From positions 293,801 to 357,800 of the forward strand of contig SCFE01000086.1 of NCBI GenBank assembly GCA_004352715.1: a stretch of DNA of 64,000 nt. Direction: 5' to 3'. Every line of letters starts with the position of its first letter. Within the stretch, counting starts at the first letter, position 1. Both the position numbers and the translations under genes were made by a program. This DNA is from Hofstenia miamia (Eukaryota; Xenacoelomorpha; Acoela). Positions 19,817 through 32,649 of the stretch are shown here, piece by piece. The notes beneath the pieces were generated by a model. It saw only the letters and a list, made by a program, of their open reading frames with translations, was not told the DNA's origin and ran no database searches.

Positions 19817-20640
19817 TCAAAAACATGTTATGCATTTTCCATTGAAAATTCGGGTTAACAAACTCAGATTGGAATTCAATTGAACAATTCTAGAATTTTT
19901 ATATTGGATCTGTCCAATGAATGAACCTGCATAGTGAAATATTATTGTGTGTAAAATGTCACATGTAAGGTTCTTAGTTAAATAATTTATGTAAATATTA
20001 AATAGCAGTGGGCCCAAAATTGTCCCTTGTGGAACACCTTTTTTAATGAAATCCAATCTGAGAAATGTTTATGCAATTTTAACCTTTACTTCTTTTGTAT
20101 AAATAACTTGAGATTAGATCGATGCTTTTTAATTTTAGAAATATGAATTTTATGGTTTAGAGAGTCAAATACTTTTGATAAATCAAGATATGCCATAGCA
20201 CAGTATTTATTGTTATCAATATCTTTTCTCCATTTTTCAGTAGCCTAAATTAGTGCATCCTTAGTAGATATTCCTTTTCGAAATCTTTACTGCGTTTTGG
20301 ATAAGATACATGTATTATACTTAGTGAAATGTTCATTGATTTGATCACAGAGTAGTTTCTAAAAACTTTTGTTAATAGGTGATGTAAGTGAAATAGGGTG
20401 ATAATTAGAGCATACATTTGGGTCGTCTTTGTTGTAAACCGGTGTAACATTGCCTAGTTTTAATTGGTGCGGGAAAATAGAATGTCAAGTACATATATGC
20501 AGAATATCACGAGAGGATTAGCAATTAAATCTGCTAGTTTTAAGTTCCAAACGGGGATTTTTGATGGACGAGATTGTTCTTAAAACTTCATATTTTGTTA
20601 CATAACGACAGCTAAATTTTGGTGTAAAAGCTTCAACTCT
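19817..20640 (-). pseudogene. LINE reverse transcriptase fragment A
   Basis: Minus-strand pieces in shifting frames: a block like RT motif 1-2 (YALIITLFHLHHLLTKVF), then ATEKWRKDIDNNKYCAMAYL followed by DLSKVFDSLNHKI (AFD-type catalytic region), and KKGVPQGTILGPLLFNIYIN with the downstream YADD replaced by YAGS. Several frameshifts and stops. Jockey/CR1-like by motif. Confidence 0.6.
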
Positions 20641-20849
20641 TTCATCGTAGTTATATTTTATGTTTTCTCCATCGTAGTTGACTAGATCCTTAAAAACTTT
20701 ATTAAATATTGTACAAATGTCTTTAGTATTATTAATTGTTTCGCCATTATGATTAATTTCTGTACAGAATGATGAATTTCTTGTTCAGATAATAAGATAA
20801 GAACTTATATCGAATTATAGATTATATTTAATAATATAAATATAGTAAC

Positions 20850-22122
20850 TCAAGGAAATCTTTGTGGGAACAAGCTGACTGACACTTCACCAATCGCAGT
20901 TCTAACTGGTCCTAACTGGCATAAGAGATTTGTACCAGTACAGGAATCAAACACTTTCTTGAAGAGCCTTGCATCTGCAATCTTGATATGTTCTATAATA
21001 CTAGTGTATTTATTAATAATTCCAAATCTTACAGCATTTCTTTGCAGATTATCGATTTTGTTATTTTGTGTTTAGTAATTCCTCCCCAAACGGAGATCCA
21101 TTAGCTAACTTATTTAGGTCTAAGGATTTATACATTCTCAAGTTCATTTTCATGCAGAAACCCATAGTTCAGTTTTAGTAAAAGGACAAACTTGGGATCT
21201 CGCAGAGACTAATATGTGTGTATTAAATTTAATCTCAGTATGAAATTCAATACCAAGGCCCCTGAGAGATTAAATCCTCTTGACCCCGTTTGTGTCTGGG
21301 ATATCTCTAGCATTGTTTCGGGTATAGATGATTTCCTTGGATTTTTTCTATATTGAGCTTTAAATTTTCTTTTTAAATTTTTCTTTTAAGTTGCTCTATC
21401 ATTTCAATCGAAAATACCACCAATGTTGTCATTAGCAAAAATAGTTGATTTGACATTATGTAACTAGCATTAACTGCAGTATTATTTGTTAGTACCCGCA
21501 AGTGTGTCCTGATTGGCATCTTGGTTAGTTGTGCGGAAAGTATACACTTCGCAACCAAAAGAAGGGCAATATCTTCTTCCTGTGAGAAACGTTACCCAGT
21601 TAGTAACAAACAGATTTTGAGTAGAGAAAATGCTGGTTAACCTTGAAATGATTCTTTAATGCGAAAGCTTGTCAAATACTTTGGACATATCCAAAATTAT
21701 GGTGCCGACGTAATCGTAGTGTTGGCTCCAATTATGAGCATCAGTGATCAGTTTAATACCAGTAACCGTAGTTAAACCAAATTTCGTAAATGTAAGTTGA
21801 TTTTACGATAAAAGGATAGGTAGTGTCGAACAAGGAAAGTTTGGATGATAATCTCAGCATATCCTGCAACTATGTTGGTAATAGATACAGAGTGGTAGTC
21901 CTTTCGCTGATTTGGTTTGGTCACTTTAGGAACTGAAATGATTTTGGTTATTTTCCACTGTGCAGGGAGAGTTCTATTTTTCATGGTTAGATTCAGAATA
22001 TAAGTCAAGGGTTCAGTCAACCACTCCACGTTCTTAACAACAAGCCGTTGTGGAAGCTCATCAGGACTTGGTGTAGTTTTCTTTACAGACTTGAGAAACG
22101 TATACATTTGAACAACGTCCAA
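20850..22122 (-). pseudogene. LINE reverse transcriptase fragment B
   Basis: Minus strand: FLKSVKKTTPSPDELPQRLV, LPAQWKITKIISVPK and QRKDYHSVSIT (the P-W-K ... DYRPISLT opening motif), then SKVFDKLSH, then a palm-like block with FANDN in the catalytic-box position, and finally LQRNAVRFGIINKY and FKKVFDSCTGTN-type C-terminus near 20.9-21.1 kb. Stops and shifts throughout. It differs in sequence from fragment A, so it is a separate element. Confidence 0.55.
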
Positions 22123-22149
22123 TCACTTTGATCAGTTGAGACCCTTTCA

Positions 22150-24170
22150 AGCATTTCTGCGTGAGCTGAGTTCGAGATACTACTATAATACAAATTCAGT
22201 CCTTCAGCAGTGAAAACGATCTTGAAATATTTCGATTTGCTTTGGCCATAAAGAAATTAGCATGGTGCCACAATTTAAAGCATCCTTTTATGGCGACTTT
22301 GTATTTCCAAGAATGACAATAAGCCGTGGGGTTATTGAGGAAGTCAAAAGACTAACTCAGTGAGTATAGCCACGATCCAAATCCGGACCTTAACCCCTGA
22401 AAGTATGCCACTAACGCCGGTTTGATCGTGAGAAACCTCTGGTGACCCCAGATATGCAGTGTGCTAATCTGTGTTGAGTCTGTTCAGAAGAGTGAAGCCG
22501 AAGGCTGAACTTCAGTTGAAAGGGTTGCGCCTTTCCCGCTTTGGCCAACTGGCTGCTATAAATATAAGATCAAAAATGTTATATTGGAGTACGCGGGCGT
22601 ATTATTTGAATGCCGTAACTTTTTGGCAATTCATTAGCTGCGGAAATATTTTCAGCTTTTGACAATTTATACGACATTTTATTTAAACTAATTTTATTGA
22701 AAAAAATTATTGTTTTATGAAAATTTAAAAAAAACAAGGACTCACACGGTGATAATTTGTCTCTGAGAAACCTCAAGTTTCATTAAAATAGGTTGAATTA
22801 AAATAGGCTTAAATGGTTGCACAAAGCTCTTCCAAGATAAAAGAGTATATATATATATATTTTCATGATTTTTTAGGAAATCACAATATTTTTTAGATTT
22901 CGCCAGAATATTAATAAAATGCTATCCTATGAAGAGAATTCATTTTTAACCTTAATCTTAAAATCTTGAATGTTACCTATTATTCCACCGAATTTATAAC
23001 TCATGATTATGTGGTTTTCATTTGAAATGTTTAAAAATCTAATATTTTAACAGAAAATTGCTCAGGCAGAGCATTTATGCTTTTGCATAACTGTTCACAA
23101 TTACATGCAAGCACATTCAACGATTTTGCACAATTTCCCAATTTCCTAGTAGGGTTGGAGAAATTTGTATGAAATGAGCAAAAAACGGTTTGTGCTTTTA
23201 AAATGACACCAGGAAATCTAAGGTTAATCTATAAACTGAAACAAAATGAACTATTAAAAAACTTTTCACAAAAAGGCGCTGTTACATTATCAATAACTAA
23301 TCATTCATCCAAGCGCAAATTCATGAAAAACCTACAATTTGGTTTGCAAAAATAAGTTTCAACAACTTATACATTTTACATTTCTGACAAATAGAGTGAT
23401 ATGCTAGACTATTTATGAAGCAATTGCTTGCTTGTTTAGATCTTTGATTCTCTTAATCACTACATTCTAATAAGAAATAGCAGCTCTTGATTCTTCTCAT
23501 AGTAACAAAACATCACTAACTAGTACTGAATAATAAGCATCAGTGTAGTAAATAATTTGTTGAAACTTATCAATGAAATTTCTCAAGAAGTCATCATTGG
23601 ACCACTTCTTTAGTTATATATGTTAATGATCTGAGCGCATTGGGCAAGATTCCAAGCTTGAATCTATGACAATATTCTGAGGGTACTTATATGTTTAGTA
23701 ACCATCAGACAAATGACTCTGACATAAGCAGTTATTGCATGAAATAACTATGTGAATATTAATGTAGAGAAAATAATTTTTGCATAATGCAAACTTCTAG
23801 AAAACTAACTACCTCTCAATATTGTTTTAAACCCTTGATATTCTTAGGCATTTCACAATGCTTTTGATTCAAGCTTCAAATAAATATCATATTGAAAAGA
23901 TTTAACATGGGTTTTCGAAAATGTTTCCTTTGTATCAAAAAATTTCCTCCAGCTGTAATAATTAAAATGCTTCTTGCTGATTTTACTAATCATTACTATT
24001 TTCACCGATCTAAATGACTTTTTTATAGAAAACATGGAACTCAATGTAAGTGGACTTTGAAATAGTATCAAAAAGCATGACAAAACTAAGAATTACAAAC
24101 ATAGCAGTATATCCCTTTTTCCAAAACTGTAATTTATTTATTAATAATATTATACATTTCCTTAAATTCC
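22150..24170. other. No gene seen
   Basis: AT-rich sequence with a short AT microsatellite near 22847-22860. No coding signal I can support on either strand. Confidence 0.5.
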
Positions 24171-24631
24171 AACTTTATAATAATAATAATAAAAAGTGAG
24201 TAAAAGCAAATTTATTGCTGTAAATAAATGACAGTAAAAAAAGCTACAAACTACAAATACATGTATTTACAAAATAATAATACAATATATATAGAATAAA
24301 TGTGTGTGTGTGTCTATGTGTGTTTAGCATGTTTGTGTCTCCGATTGTATTTAATAATAGTAATAAGAGTCAGAGCAAATTTATTGCGCAATATGTGTAT
24401 ACAAGATCTACAAACTAACACATGACAAAAGAAAATAAACATGAACAAATAACTACAAATTAATATGTACAATATATAATAATATAATCAATGTTTGAGT
24501 GGATGTTTGTGTAGGTGCTCAATGTTAGATGTATGTTTCGAATGCATGAAGTGTATTACCGTTCCCTAATGTATACTGTTTTATTAGAAGAAATTTTTTC
24601 AATTTTTTTCTAAACTTTTTATAGTTTTTTT

Positions 24632-24928
24632 NNNNNNNNNNNNNNNNNNNNNNNNNNNNNNNNNNNNNNNNNNNNNNNNNNNNNNNNNNNNNNNNNNNNN
24701 NNNNNNNNNNNNNNNNNNNNNNNNNNNNNNNNNNNNNNNNNNNNNNNNNNNNNNNNNNNNNNNNNNNNNNNNNNNNNNNNNNNNNNNNNNNNNNNNNNNN
24801 NNNNNNNNNNNNNNNNNNNNNNNNNNNNNNNNNNNNNNNNNNNNNNNNNNNNNNNNNNNNNNNNNNNNNNNNNNNNNNNNNNNNNNNNNNNNNNNNNNNN
24901 NNNNNNNNNNNNNNNNNNNNNNNNNNNN
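24632..24928. other. Assembly gap (297 N)
   Basis: Run of N inside the minus-strand LINE region. Confidence 0.99.
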
Positions 24929-25321
24929 TTCAAGTATCAGGTAAGATTTAATCTATATGAATTGCACCTCATTGTATATAATCACCATGTCAATTCCTTT
25001 AAATTCGTTATCATTCTATATCATCAGCATATTCAATTTTGAAACTTCAAATTTCAATCAAAGTTTTTAAACATCAAAATTTCTTTAGTTTAAATTTTCA
25101 AATAGTAATAACTTGCTAATAACATACAATTAATGTGGTTTAGACAAATATTAATCGATTTTTTAAAATCGTTTATACTGCAAATGTTATAAAAAGCACA
25201 AGGTGCTTTCAAAACTATGTCTTTTTCCTTCAGACTGCTTCATTGAATGGGTTGTAATGTAATTTACTGGTAAATTTAATTAATAAAATTGCAATACATA
25301 TAATTCAAATAAAAAGTTGTG

Positions 25322-25455
25322 CGCAAATATTTTTGCTGTGAACTTTATAGTTACCCGAAAAGTTGCGCGCGAAGTTGGAAGTGTGTACGCAAAATATTTT
25401 GCTGTGAACTTTATAATTACACAAAAAGTTGCGCGCAAAGTTGTAGGTGTGCACG
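25322..25455. repeat. Tandem repeat, about 66 bp period, two copies
   Basis: Two adjacent units start CGCAAATATTTTTGCTGTGA (25322) and CGCAAAATATTTTGCTGTGA (25388) and each contains AAAAGTTGCGCGC. It lies inside the LINE reverse transcriptase remnant and has an unusual density of GCGC for this AT-rich window. Confidence 0.6.
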
Positions 25456-27254
25456 CTACTTAATAATGCTACACAATTGCAATTATTATGAGATATATTA
25501 GACGTTATTTGTTGAGTAATGGATAGAATTGTGTCTTGGGTACTATGGCCATTGCGAAATCCAAACTGTTTATGTGATAGAATGTTTTCACATTTTAGGA
25601 ATGCGTTTATTTGAACATACAACAGTTTTTCAAAGAGTTTGCTAAAAGGATGTGTAATACAAATGGGTCTATAATTTTTTGCGTTTAGGTTGTCACCTTT
25701 TTTATATATAGGAGTTATATCCGATTTTTTTAGTAAGTCTGGAAATTCACAATCAATAATACATTGATTAAATGCGACTAATAATTGTTCTCCAAAAATA
25801 GGAAAAAAACGTTNTCGATAGGATGTTTTCAGATTTTAGGAATGCGTTTATTTGAATATACAACACTTTTTCAAAGAGTTTGCTAAAAGGATGTGTAATA
25901 CAAATGGGTCTATAATTTTTTGCGTTTAGGTTGTCACCTTTTTTATATATAGGAGTTATATCCGATTTTTTTAGTAAGTCTGGAAATTCACAATCAATAA
26001 TACATTGATTAAATGCGACTAATAATTGTTCTCCAAAAATAGGAAAAAAACGTTTCATAATGAAAAATGGGAGATTATAAGAAGCGGTTGATTTGTTGGT
26101 ATCAAGATTTTTAACAATGTTTTCTAATTCATTGATTGTAGCAAGACTAAAGGAAAATTGTTTTGATTGTTTGAGATTATCAGAATTTTGTTTTTTCTTA
26201 TAGGATGGGAAATTGAAATTTCCAAGTTCTTTGAATGTTGAATTTAAATGATTTAGTATTTGAGTTTTGTCAGTAACGGTAGTATTTTTGATGTTTAATT
26301 CATTTATTTCGGATGAAAGATCTTTAGATTTTCCAATAAATTTATGGATGTATCGCCATTTTTCTCGAGTAGAGTTTAATTGATTAAAGAATTTTTCCCG
26401 AGCTTTAGTTAAATTTTTTGTTCTTAATTGCTTAATTACTTTCTTTCATTTTTCGTAATTGGTCCAATTAGTCTTTGTCGGCTCGGATTTTGCAAGATCA
26501 AGTAATTCTCGTTTAATTTATACTAGTTCATGGACTTAATTATCGTCGGTGTTTAAAAAAGGAAATTGAATTGCTTTAACTTTAACCTGACGCTTCTTAA
26601 TTGGGGCAACAGTGTTTCATGATTTGTAGATTTCTTTTGCAATGTAATGAATCATTTGAGGTCCAGAATTTAATATGTAAATATAGTTAAATGGGGTGTT
26701 TTTTATTGCCTTTTCCATTTTTTCATTTGAGTAAGATAAATAGTCTCTTGCATTTATGATTTTAAATTGTTTGCTTTTAGTAGTTTTGTTACTAATAAAT
26801 GTACACAGTGCATGATCACTAAATGATTCAAACATTACAGATTTGAAAGAAATTTCAGAATTAGTAAAAAAGTAATCAATTAAATTGTTCATGCGAGTTG
26901 GACAAACCGTATTTACACAATGAAGGTTACAAGTAGCACACAATTCATTCATAGAATTTCGTTCATAAGAGTTAAAGTAATTAATATTAAAGTCACCGAA
27001 TATATTTAGAGAGTTATAATCATTAAATATTTCAGATATTTCGTATATTTTATAATTTAAATATTCGACTAGATAATTTTTATTTGGATTATAAGTTATG
27101 TTTATCAAATCTTTTTGGAAACAGTTCTCTATTGATTTTATTTCTATGGGCCAATTTAGAGCAATTGCTAATAATATTTTTTATGCCATGTATTAAGATA
27201 GCACGAAAAACCCAATTTTCGAACGCCATCATTTCACAGCAAGAAATATTTCGT

Positions 27255-27611
27255 GTAATGATCAACAACAGTACTCGAAAAAATACAAGAAGAGGGCAGG
27301 TATTTTACAAAACATGTCTCATCTCTACTGGAACCATAGACCGCAAAACTTTACTCCATATATCGGGTATGAAACCAAAAACATTCTACAGAAACTTCAA
27401 GAAGGTAATTGACATGAACACGCTAAAAAGGAGTAAAGGAAATGGGAGACCCCTCAATTTCACTGGAAATGAACGGAAAAGTTTTATCAAACTTGCTTTA
27501 CAAAACCCATTGAAATCAGCCGCTCATTTGAACTCAAGGTTTCAAGAAACCCATAAAAATGTGGAAAAGAAAATCCAAAATATATGCAAAACTGAATCAA
27601 TATTTGCTTGA
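27255..27611 (+). pseudogene. Transposase N-terminal helix-turn-helix fragment (Tc1/mariner-like)
   Basis: The frame begins MINNSTRKNTRRGQVFYKTC and later reads GMKPKTFYRNFKKV, LKRSKGNGRPLNFTGNER, and LALQNPLKSAAHLNSRF. The R-x-x-GRP linker followed by a second helical motif with NP-x-x-SAxxL is the bipartite DNA-binding arrangement of Tc1/mariner transposases. The frame ends before any DDE domain. It separates the minus-strand LINE on its left from the plus-strand LINE on its right. Identification is tentative. Confidence 0.4.
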
Positions 27612-27829
27612 GTCAAACATTCTATCGATTTTTCATTATTTGTCTTCATAATGAATTCAGATTTTACTCCATTCTCACATTTTTGCAGTGACGATTGACT
27701 TGATATAGATACTAGAGCTTCATTTTCCAAAGGCACAATACCTGTTAGTCCTGTTAAAATATTTTCGTTTAGGTATGTGACTAGGTGTGAAATCTTTAAA
27801 GCAATTTCAAATCTTAAAACAAAATAATC

Positions 27830-29565
27830 TTGTGGCCCATCTGAAATTCCAACCTGGTGTATTAAGGAATGCGCTTCTCAAATTATATACCCACTATGCT
27901 TCATAATAAATAGTTGCATAAGGACTAATCAATTTCCATCTTTGTTAAAAATTGCATTTATAACACCTCTATATAAAAAAGACAATCCTCAAAAATGTTC
28001 TAATTATTGTCCCATTTCTATCACCTCACCTTTTAGCAAAATATTTGAAAAATTACTTTTCGAACAAATGAGCCTTTACCTAACAAATAACTCTCTACTN
28101 ACATTGATTAAATGCGACTAATAATTGTTCTCCAAAAATAGGAAAAAAACGNAAAAAACGTTCAACAACAGATGCCCTACTTTACTCAAATGAGTCCTGG
28201 CGAAATTCCTTAGATAATAATGAATATGTAGGCATAGCATGCATTGATCTTTCTAAAGCTTTTGATTCGATTGATCATAAAATTCTTCTGAAAAGTTAAT
28301 GTATCTAGGATTTAACTCAAGTAGTAAGGAGTTACTGCGTAACTATCTAACTAACCGCTACCAGCGGGTTAAAATTAATGGGACATTATCGAATTGGAGA
28401 AATGTTTACAAAGGAGTTCCGCAAGGCACTCTCTTAGGGCCCTTACTTTTTTCACTTTATGTAAATGATCTCAATAAAGAAGTAAATGAACATTAAATTA
28501 TTCAATATGCAGATGATACTTGCCTGTTTGCACATGATAAATAACGTGATGTATCGATATATAATTTGGAAACCAACCTCTTGCATTTACATAAATACTT
28601 TAACATGCATCGTTTAACTGTTAATCCCTCAAAAACTGAATTTTGTGTAATATCACCTTTCCCAAAAAACGACAATGTCACTTGTAAATTAAATTTTGCT
28701 AACACAACTATTGCCCAAGTTGATAAATTTAATTATCTAGGAGTAATTATCGACAATAAATTACAATATACCGATCATATTCATTCTGTCTTGCGTAAAA
28801 TGGCAATGGAAGTCAAATGTACTCTACATATAGCGGAGTTTGTGGACATAAAAATGCGCCAACAACTGGTAGATGCCTTGGTAATGAGCATTTTAGGTAT
28901 TGCAATGTTTTATTGAATAGTATAAGTCAGAACTTATTAAACAAAATCAACTCACAAATTAAATGGGCGGAACGTATATGTAAATGCAAAAAATCGTTAA
29001 GTATCAAGCCTTCAACTCAAATTTCATGTCCATTTTCTTCTGTCAAATACTTTTCGTTACTAAAATTCTGGGATATTTATAATAAACGCAAGCCTTACGA
29101 TAAATTTCAATTTCAAAATTATTTATACATATCTTATAACAAAAGAACATCGACTCTTGGTAAGGTGAAATTCAAAAAACATTTTTCAAAAAACTCATTT
29201 CTCAATTCTACCATCGAAGCTTGGAATGATTTACCAGTAAGTGTACGAAAGCTGAAAAGTAGGTCTGAATTCAAAAATCATGTAAAGAATTTACTTAGTT
29301 TAACGTATATTCCAAAATTAAAAAATACTTTATGGAAAGGGTGCAAATTTTACGAACCATGGCATAGGAGCTAAGATGACTGAATAATATTATATAATTG
29401 AAATATTAATTTGTAAATAGTTATTTTTGTCTATATTTTTATTAATTTGCAAAATTTTTATTTTTTGACGTGTTTGGTACAGCAAACAGCAATTTTGTTG
29501 AGATTAAAACTGTGTTGAATAAAGATATTCTTCTTCTTCTTCTTCTTCTTCTTCTTCTTCTTCTG
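27830..29565 (+). mobile_element. LINE (plus strand), 5'-truncated, with TTC microsatellite tail
   Basis: Plus-strand RT pieces: LLAKYLKNYF-like opening, ACIDLSKAFDSIDHKIL (catalytic Asp), YLTNRYQRVKINGTLSNW, VYKGVPQGTLLGPLLFSLYV and NDLN, IQYADDTCLFAHDK (YADD box), RLTVNPSKTEFCVIS, FNYLGVIIDNKLQYTDHI, and a C-terminal block with SPFSSVKYFSLLKFWDIYNK and NDLPVSVRKLKS. It ends in AATAAAGATA followed by (TTC)n. Frameshifts near 28298, 28497 and 28917. Positions 28100-28152 are a 50-base piece of the neighbouring LINE between two Ns, an assembly insert. Confidence 0.75.
29528..29564 (+). repeat. (TTC)n microsatellite, 3' tail of the plus-strand LINE
   Basis: About twelve TTC units directly follow the AATAAAGATA end of the LINE. 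Microsatellite 3' ends are usual in CR1/L2/Jockey-type elements. Confidence 0.9.
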
Positions 29566-29977
29566 CTGTGCAAAATGTTAATTTCAATTCAACCTGCGTG
29601 CTCGTGATTCTCCTTCCACTTCTAATGGTTTCCTGAAAATTTATAAGCTTTACATAAACCCATAGTTCTTATGTGACAAAAATTGAATTGGGCCGATTTT
29701 TTAGTCCCAATTCCACCCAGCTCAATACAAGTTGGACCAAGCCATACCTGGCCCAGCCCGTTTTAAAACACCAATTATTAGGCCCAAACTCACCCGGGCA
29801 AAATTATTTTTCTTTTACAGCACTTATAGTGTCTTGTATCTCATAAAGGCCCATAAGCACTACATTTTGAATTTGATTGGATAATTTGCATGACGTATTG
29901 ATAAATATGTGCATATACACATTGTTAACATTAATTCAATAAACGTGTCATATATGTGTCACATTTCATAAGCCCTA

Positions 29978-30195
29978 CCTCCCGTCACAAAGAGTGCACG
30001 AATGATGTTTTGACGGGGGACATCTTACTCGTGAATTTTTGGAAAATATTGAAAAAATTGACCATAAAATGCATTTAATTTCTCTAGTTTTTAAATTTTT
30101 TAAATTTTCCGATGAAATTTTTTTATTTAAGCAATAGAAATAAATTTTGAAAGCCTGATGGGGTGGAAATTCCACCATGCTCCCGTTGTAGGCCA
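29978..30195. repeat. Diverged member of the GGCGTACCC hAT-MITE family
   Basis: It shares the internal order of the element at 54326-54543: GACGGGGGACATC, an A-T rich middle with TTGAAAAAATTGACC and AAAATGCATTT, TTTTAAATTTTT, then GAAAGCCTGATGGGGTGG and ATTCCACCATG. The terminal inverted repeats are too degraded to define the ends. Confidence 0.55.
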
Positions 30196-30199
30196 CTAA

Positions 30200-32100
30200 C
30201 CGCCGCCACCGATTGAGTAATATAAGTATTGCCACAACTAAATCTTACCAGGAGTTCTCTCGGGATGCAATCACTCTTTTATCAATTAGAGATAGTACAT
30301 AGTCTACTACTTTAGTAGTATATTCAATTGGTAAAATTATCTGTCGCACTGTATTCCACTGTACTCCAAAATATACAGTAGTAAAAAATATCAATAGAGG
30401 ATTTTCCTCACTGACCTCACAGAGAAATTAATTTAAGAAAAATGTTTTTAACATAATCCCACAAATAACACCTCAGGCAATAAACTCAGGACCAGTGATA
30501 GGCATTCAATAAAATAACTCTACCAGAGCTGACACACAATTTGATCAGTAGAATTTGACACGAACGACTATTGCTTCCCTTACACGAGACAACCCAACAG
30601 GACAATCTATTCATTTAATCGACCTAACCCAAGAAAACTAAAAATGTACATCAATTGCAAACAAATAAATGCTAAAAAGATAAGAGTAAAAATGAAAAAA
30701 TTGTATAATTAGTGCAAAAATTTTCTTCGTAAATATGCTGGTAGTCGACAGTTCATGAGAGAAAGTTGATATCTTTGCTACTTAAAAATTATATTGCATT
30801 CTATCCAGTTTATCAAACCGGACATTTACCCGACGTAGACTGCTCCCTAAGTGTACCCGATTCAACCTATATACAAATTATAGTACAGGACCCGAACCGA
30901 TACCCAATATCAGGTCGGGTAAAGTTCGGGTACCCGATGCCCATTTCTGAATTAGATACAGATATATAGCATCTGTAAACAGTCACATTGTTTATTATAG
31001 CCCCTGAAATCTAATATGTGTTAACAAAACCTGTGCAAATGTGATAATGTAGCTCTGCAGTAGCGTTTTTCAGGGTTGTCACGTTCATCCTATTCTCTTT
31101 CAGAATGGGTTGGGGTGGGCATTGACACACAATTTTTTTCCAGAAACTTATCTGAATATTTATATTTTGTAAATGCTTCTTTTGAAGTATTCTTTTAGAT
31201 GTATTTGTGATTGCCTACAAATATAAGATATCTTATTGCAAATCTTAGTCAAATGTGGTTTTTGAAAGTCCGGTTAGTATTCGAAGGCTTTTCAGCGGAA
31301 TCCGACTCAATTTAGGTCACTCGTCTATATTTAGTCGAGGCACTGATTGCGGGCACAGTGTAGAACTAGCAAAGAAGGCAACGGGCGGACACGTACACGT
31401 AATGTTTTCCCACCCACAAAACACTACTCTGAAGTCAACATAAATCGCAGTAAATTGGTGCATTTGCTGGTACTGCTTTGTTACACACACGGATTAGACA
31501 AATTAAAAATAACATACAATATCATTAAGATGTCGACGCGGACTTTTTCATATTTATACAGACAAAATTAATATGTAAGTGCATTTTCATGGTGATATAC
31601 GAAATTTTTCAAATATTTTTTATGCAAAGATTTTAAGAAATGTGGACTTATGAGTGTACCTGTTTTGAAAGTTTTCTCAGTTTTTGAATATATAAATTTA
31701 TTTATAGCATATTGCTGTAAATGATTAAAACTTGAATTACATATCATTAATTCTGTATGTGTGTGTCGGGTCAATGTTTGCTGATTTGAAATAACTCCAA
31801 ATTGTATCTGAGAGCATGTATTTTTAAGAACAAATTATGGGCTAGGGCATCGACACACCCTGAAAATGCTCGCACTGCATGCGACTATATAATATTATTA
31901 TCTAAAAGGAATTCAGTTAAAAATTATTCCTGGATCCGATAAACTTTCCTGAATACAGCATAAACTTTTTGTTCATTGAAAATGGCTAAGATATGCAATT
32001 ACGACTGATGTCAATGAAGTTCAATTTCAGCCTTCGTGAAAAGCTCAGAAGAATTTCACAGCAAAATTTCTATAATAGTTTCAACGTGATATTATTAACT
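30200..32100. other. No gene supported; a fragment of another repeat near 30.88 kb
   Basis: GACCCGAACCGATACCCAAT and GGGTACCCGATGCCC near 30890-30940 look like the end of a repeat. The frames at 30766-30969 and 31255-31571 are not recognised and I do not call them. Confidence 0.4.
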
Positions 32101-32144
32101 CTGCTTCGATCAAGTTTATTTACAATTTTTTAGCTAGGCTTATA

Positions 32145-32618
32145 ATGGTGTTTGGCTTTCAGTTTAAAGCTCGGAGTCTAGCCTCAAAATCTGCTGAATA
32201 TTTTGTTTTAATCAGCTATCACTTGTCATTCTACTATCTGGTTCTAGTTCTCTTTCTCCCAAATGTTCAAAATCACTTGATATCTTTGCTGATCATGCAA
32301 TGGGATATACGGGAGACGAGGTTAGATGAGTTGAATTTTTATTTCTATATTCTCATTGCTGACAAAAATAATTTCCGGAGAATTATAGTATATATTTTAA
32401 AGCATTGCTTTGATAAACTATTTGCCATTTCTTATAGCGTATGTTCGTTTTTGGATATAGTGCACATGTGCACTAAAACTATGTTAAGCATTTCTTATCA
32501 GCTAAAGAAGAATGGGGCTGTTGATTCGCAAATATATCTGTTTATTTTTTCCATAATTTATATTGAAATTACTTTTGATTTTTTGCGATTAACTAGGGTA
32601 AAAAGGATTTTATTTTAA
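32145..32618 (+). CDS. Unidentified ORF, 157 residues, hydrophobic
   Basis: I do not recognise this protein. It starts MVFGFQFKARSLASKSAEYF and contains hydrophobic stretches (ISYHLSFYYLVLVLFLP, YLFIFSIIYIEITFDFL) that could be membrane helices, with a middle rich in aromatic residues (ELNFYFYILIADKN). It is the longest unexplained frame in the 30-39 kb stretch. An AG acceptor-like site (CTTTCAG at 32161) lies within it, so an exon beginning there is possible. It could equally be a chance AT-rich frame. Confidence 0.2.
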   Translation: MVFGFQFKARSLASKSAEYFVLISYHLSFYYLVLVLFLPNVQNHLISLLIMQWDIRETRLDELNFYFYILIADKNNFRRIIVYILKHCFDKLFAISYSVCSFLDIVHMCTKTMLSISYQLKKNGAVDSQIYLFIFSIIYIEITFDFLRLTRVKRILF

Positions 32619-32649
32619 ATATTGTAAATTAGGAAAATATGGAAACGAT

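Larger units (their letters stand above)
24179..27108 (-). mobile_element. LINE (minus strand): endonuclease, RT pieces and 3' UTR, broken and with a gap
   Basis: Right part (26617-27108): APE-type endonuclease with NIFGDFNINYF, CPTRMNNLIDYFF and SFSDHALC. Middle (25540-26058): RT start with FPDLLKKSDITPIYKKGDNL, NAKNYRPICITHPFSKLFEK and HKQFGFRNGHSTQDTIL. The left part contains two 3'-UTR-like segments with (TAA)n tracts at 24179-24193 and near 24350; the segment 24360-24590 recurs inverted at 55817-56040. Positions 25577-25813 are repeated after the single N at 25814, probably an assembly artefact. CR1/Jockey-like by motif order. Not intact. Confidence 0.7.
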
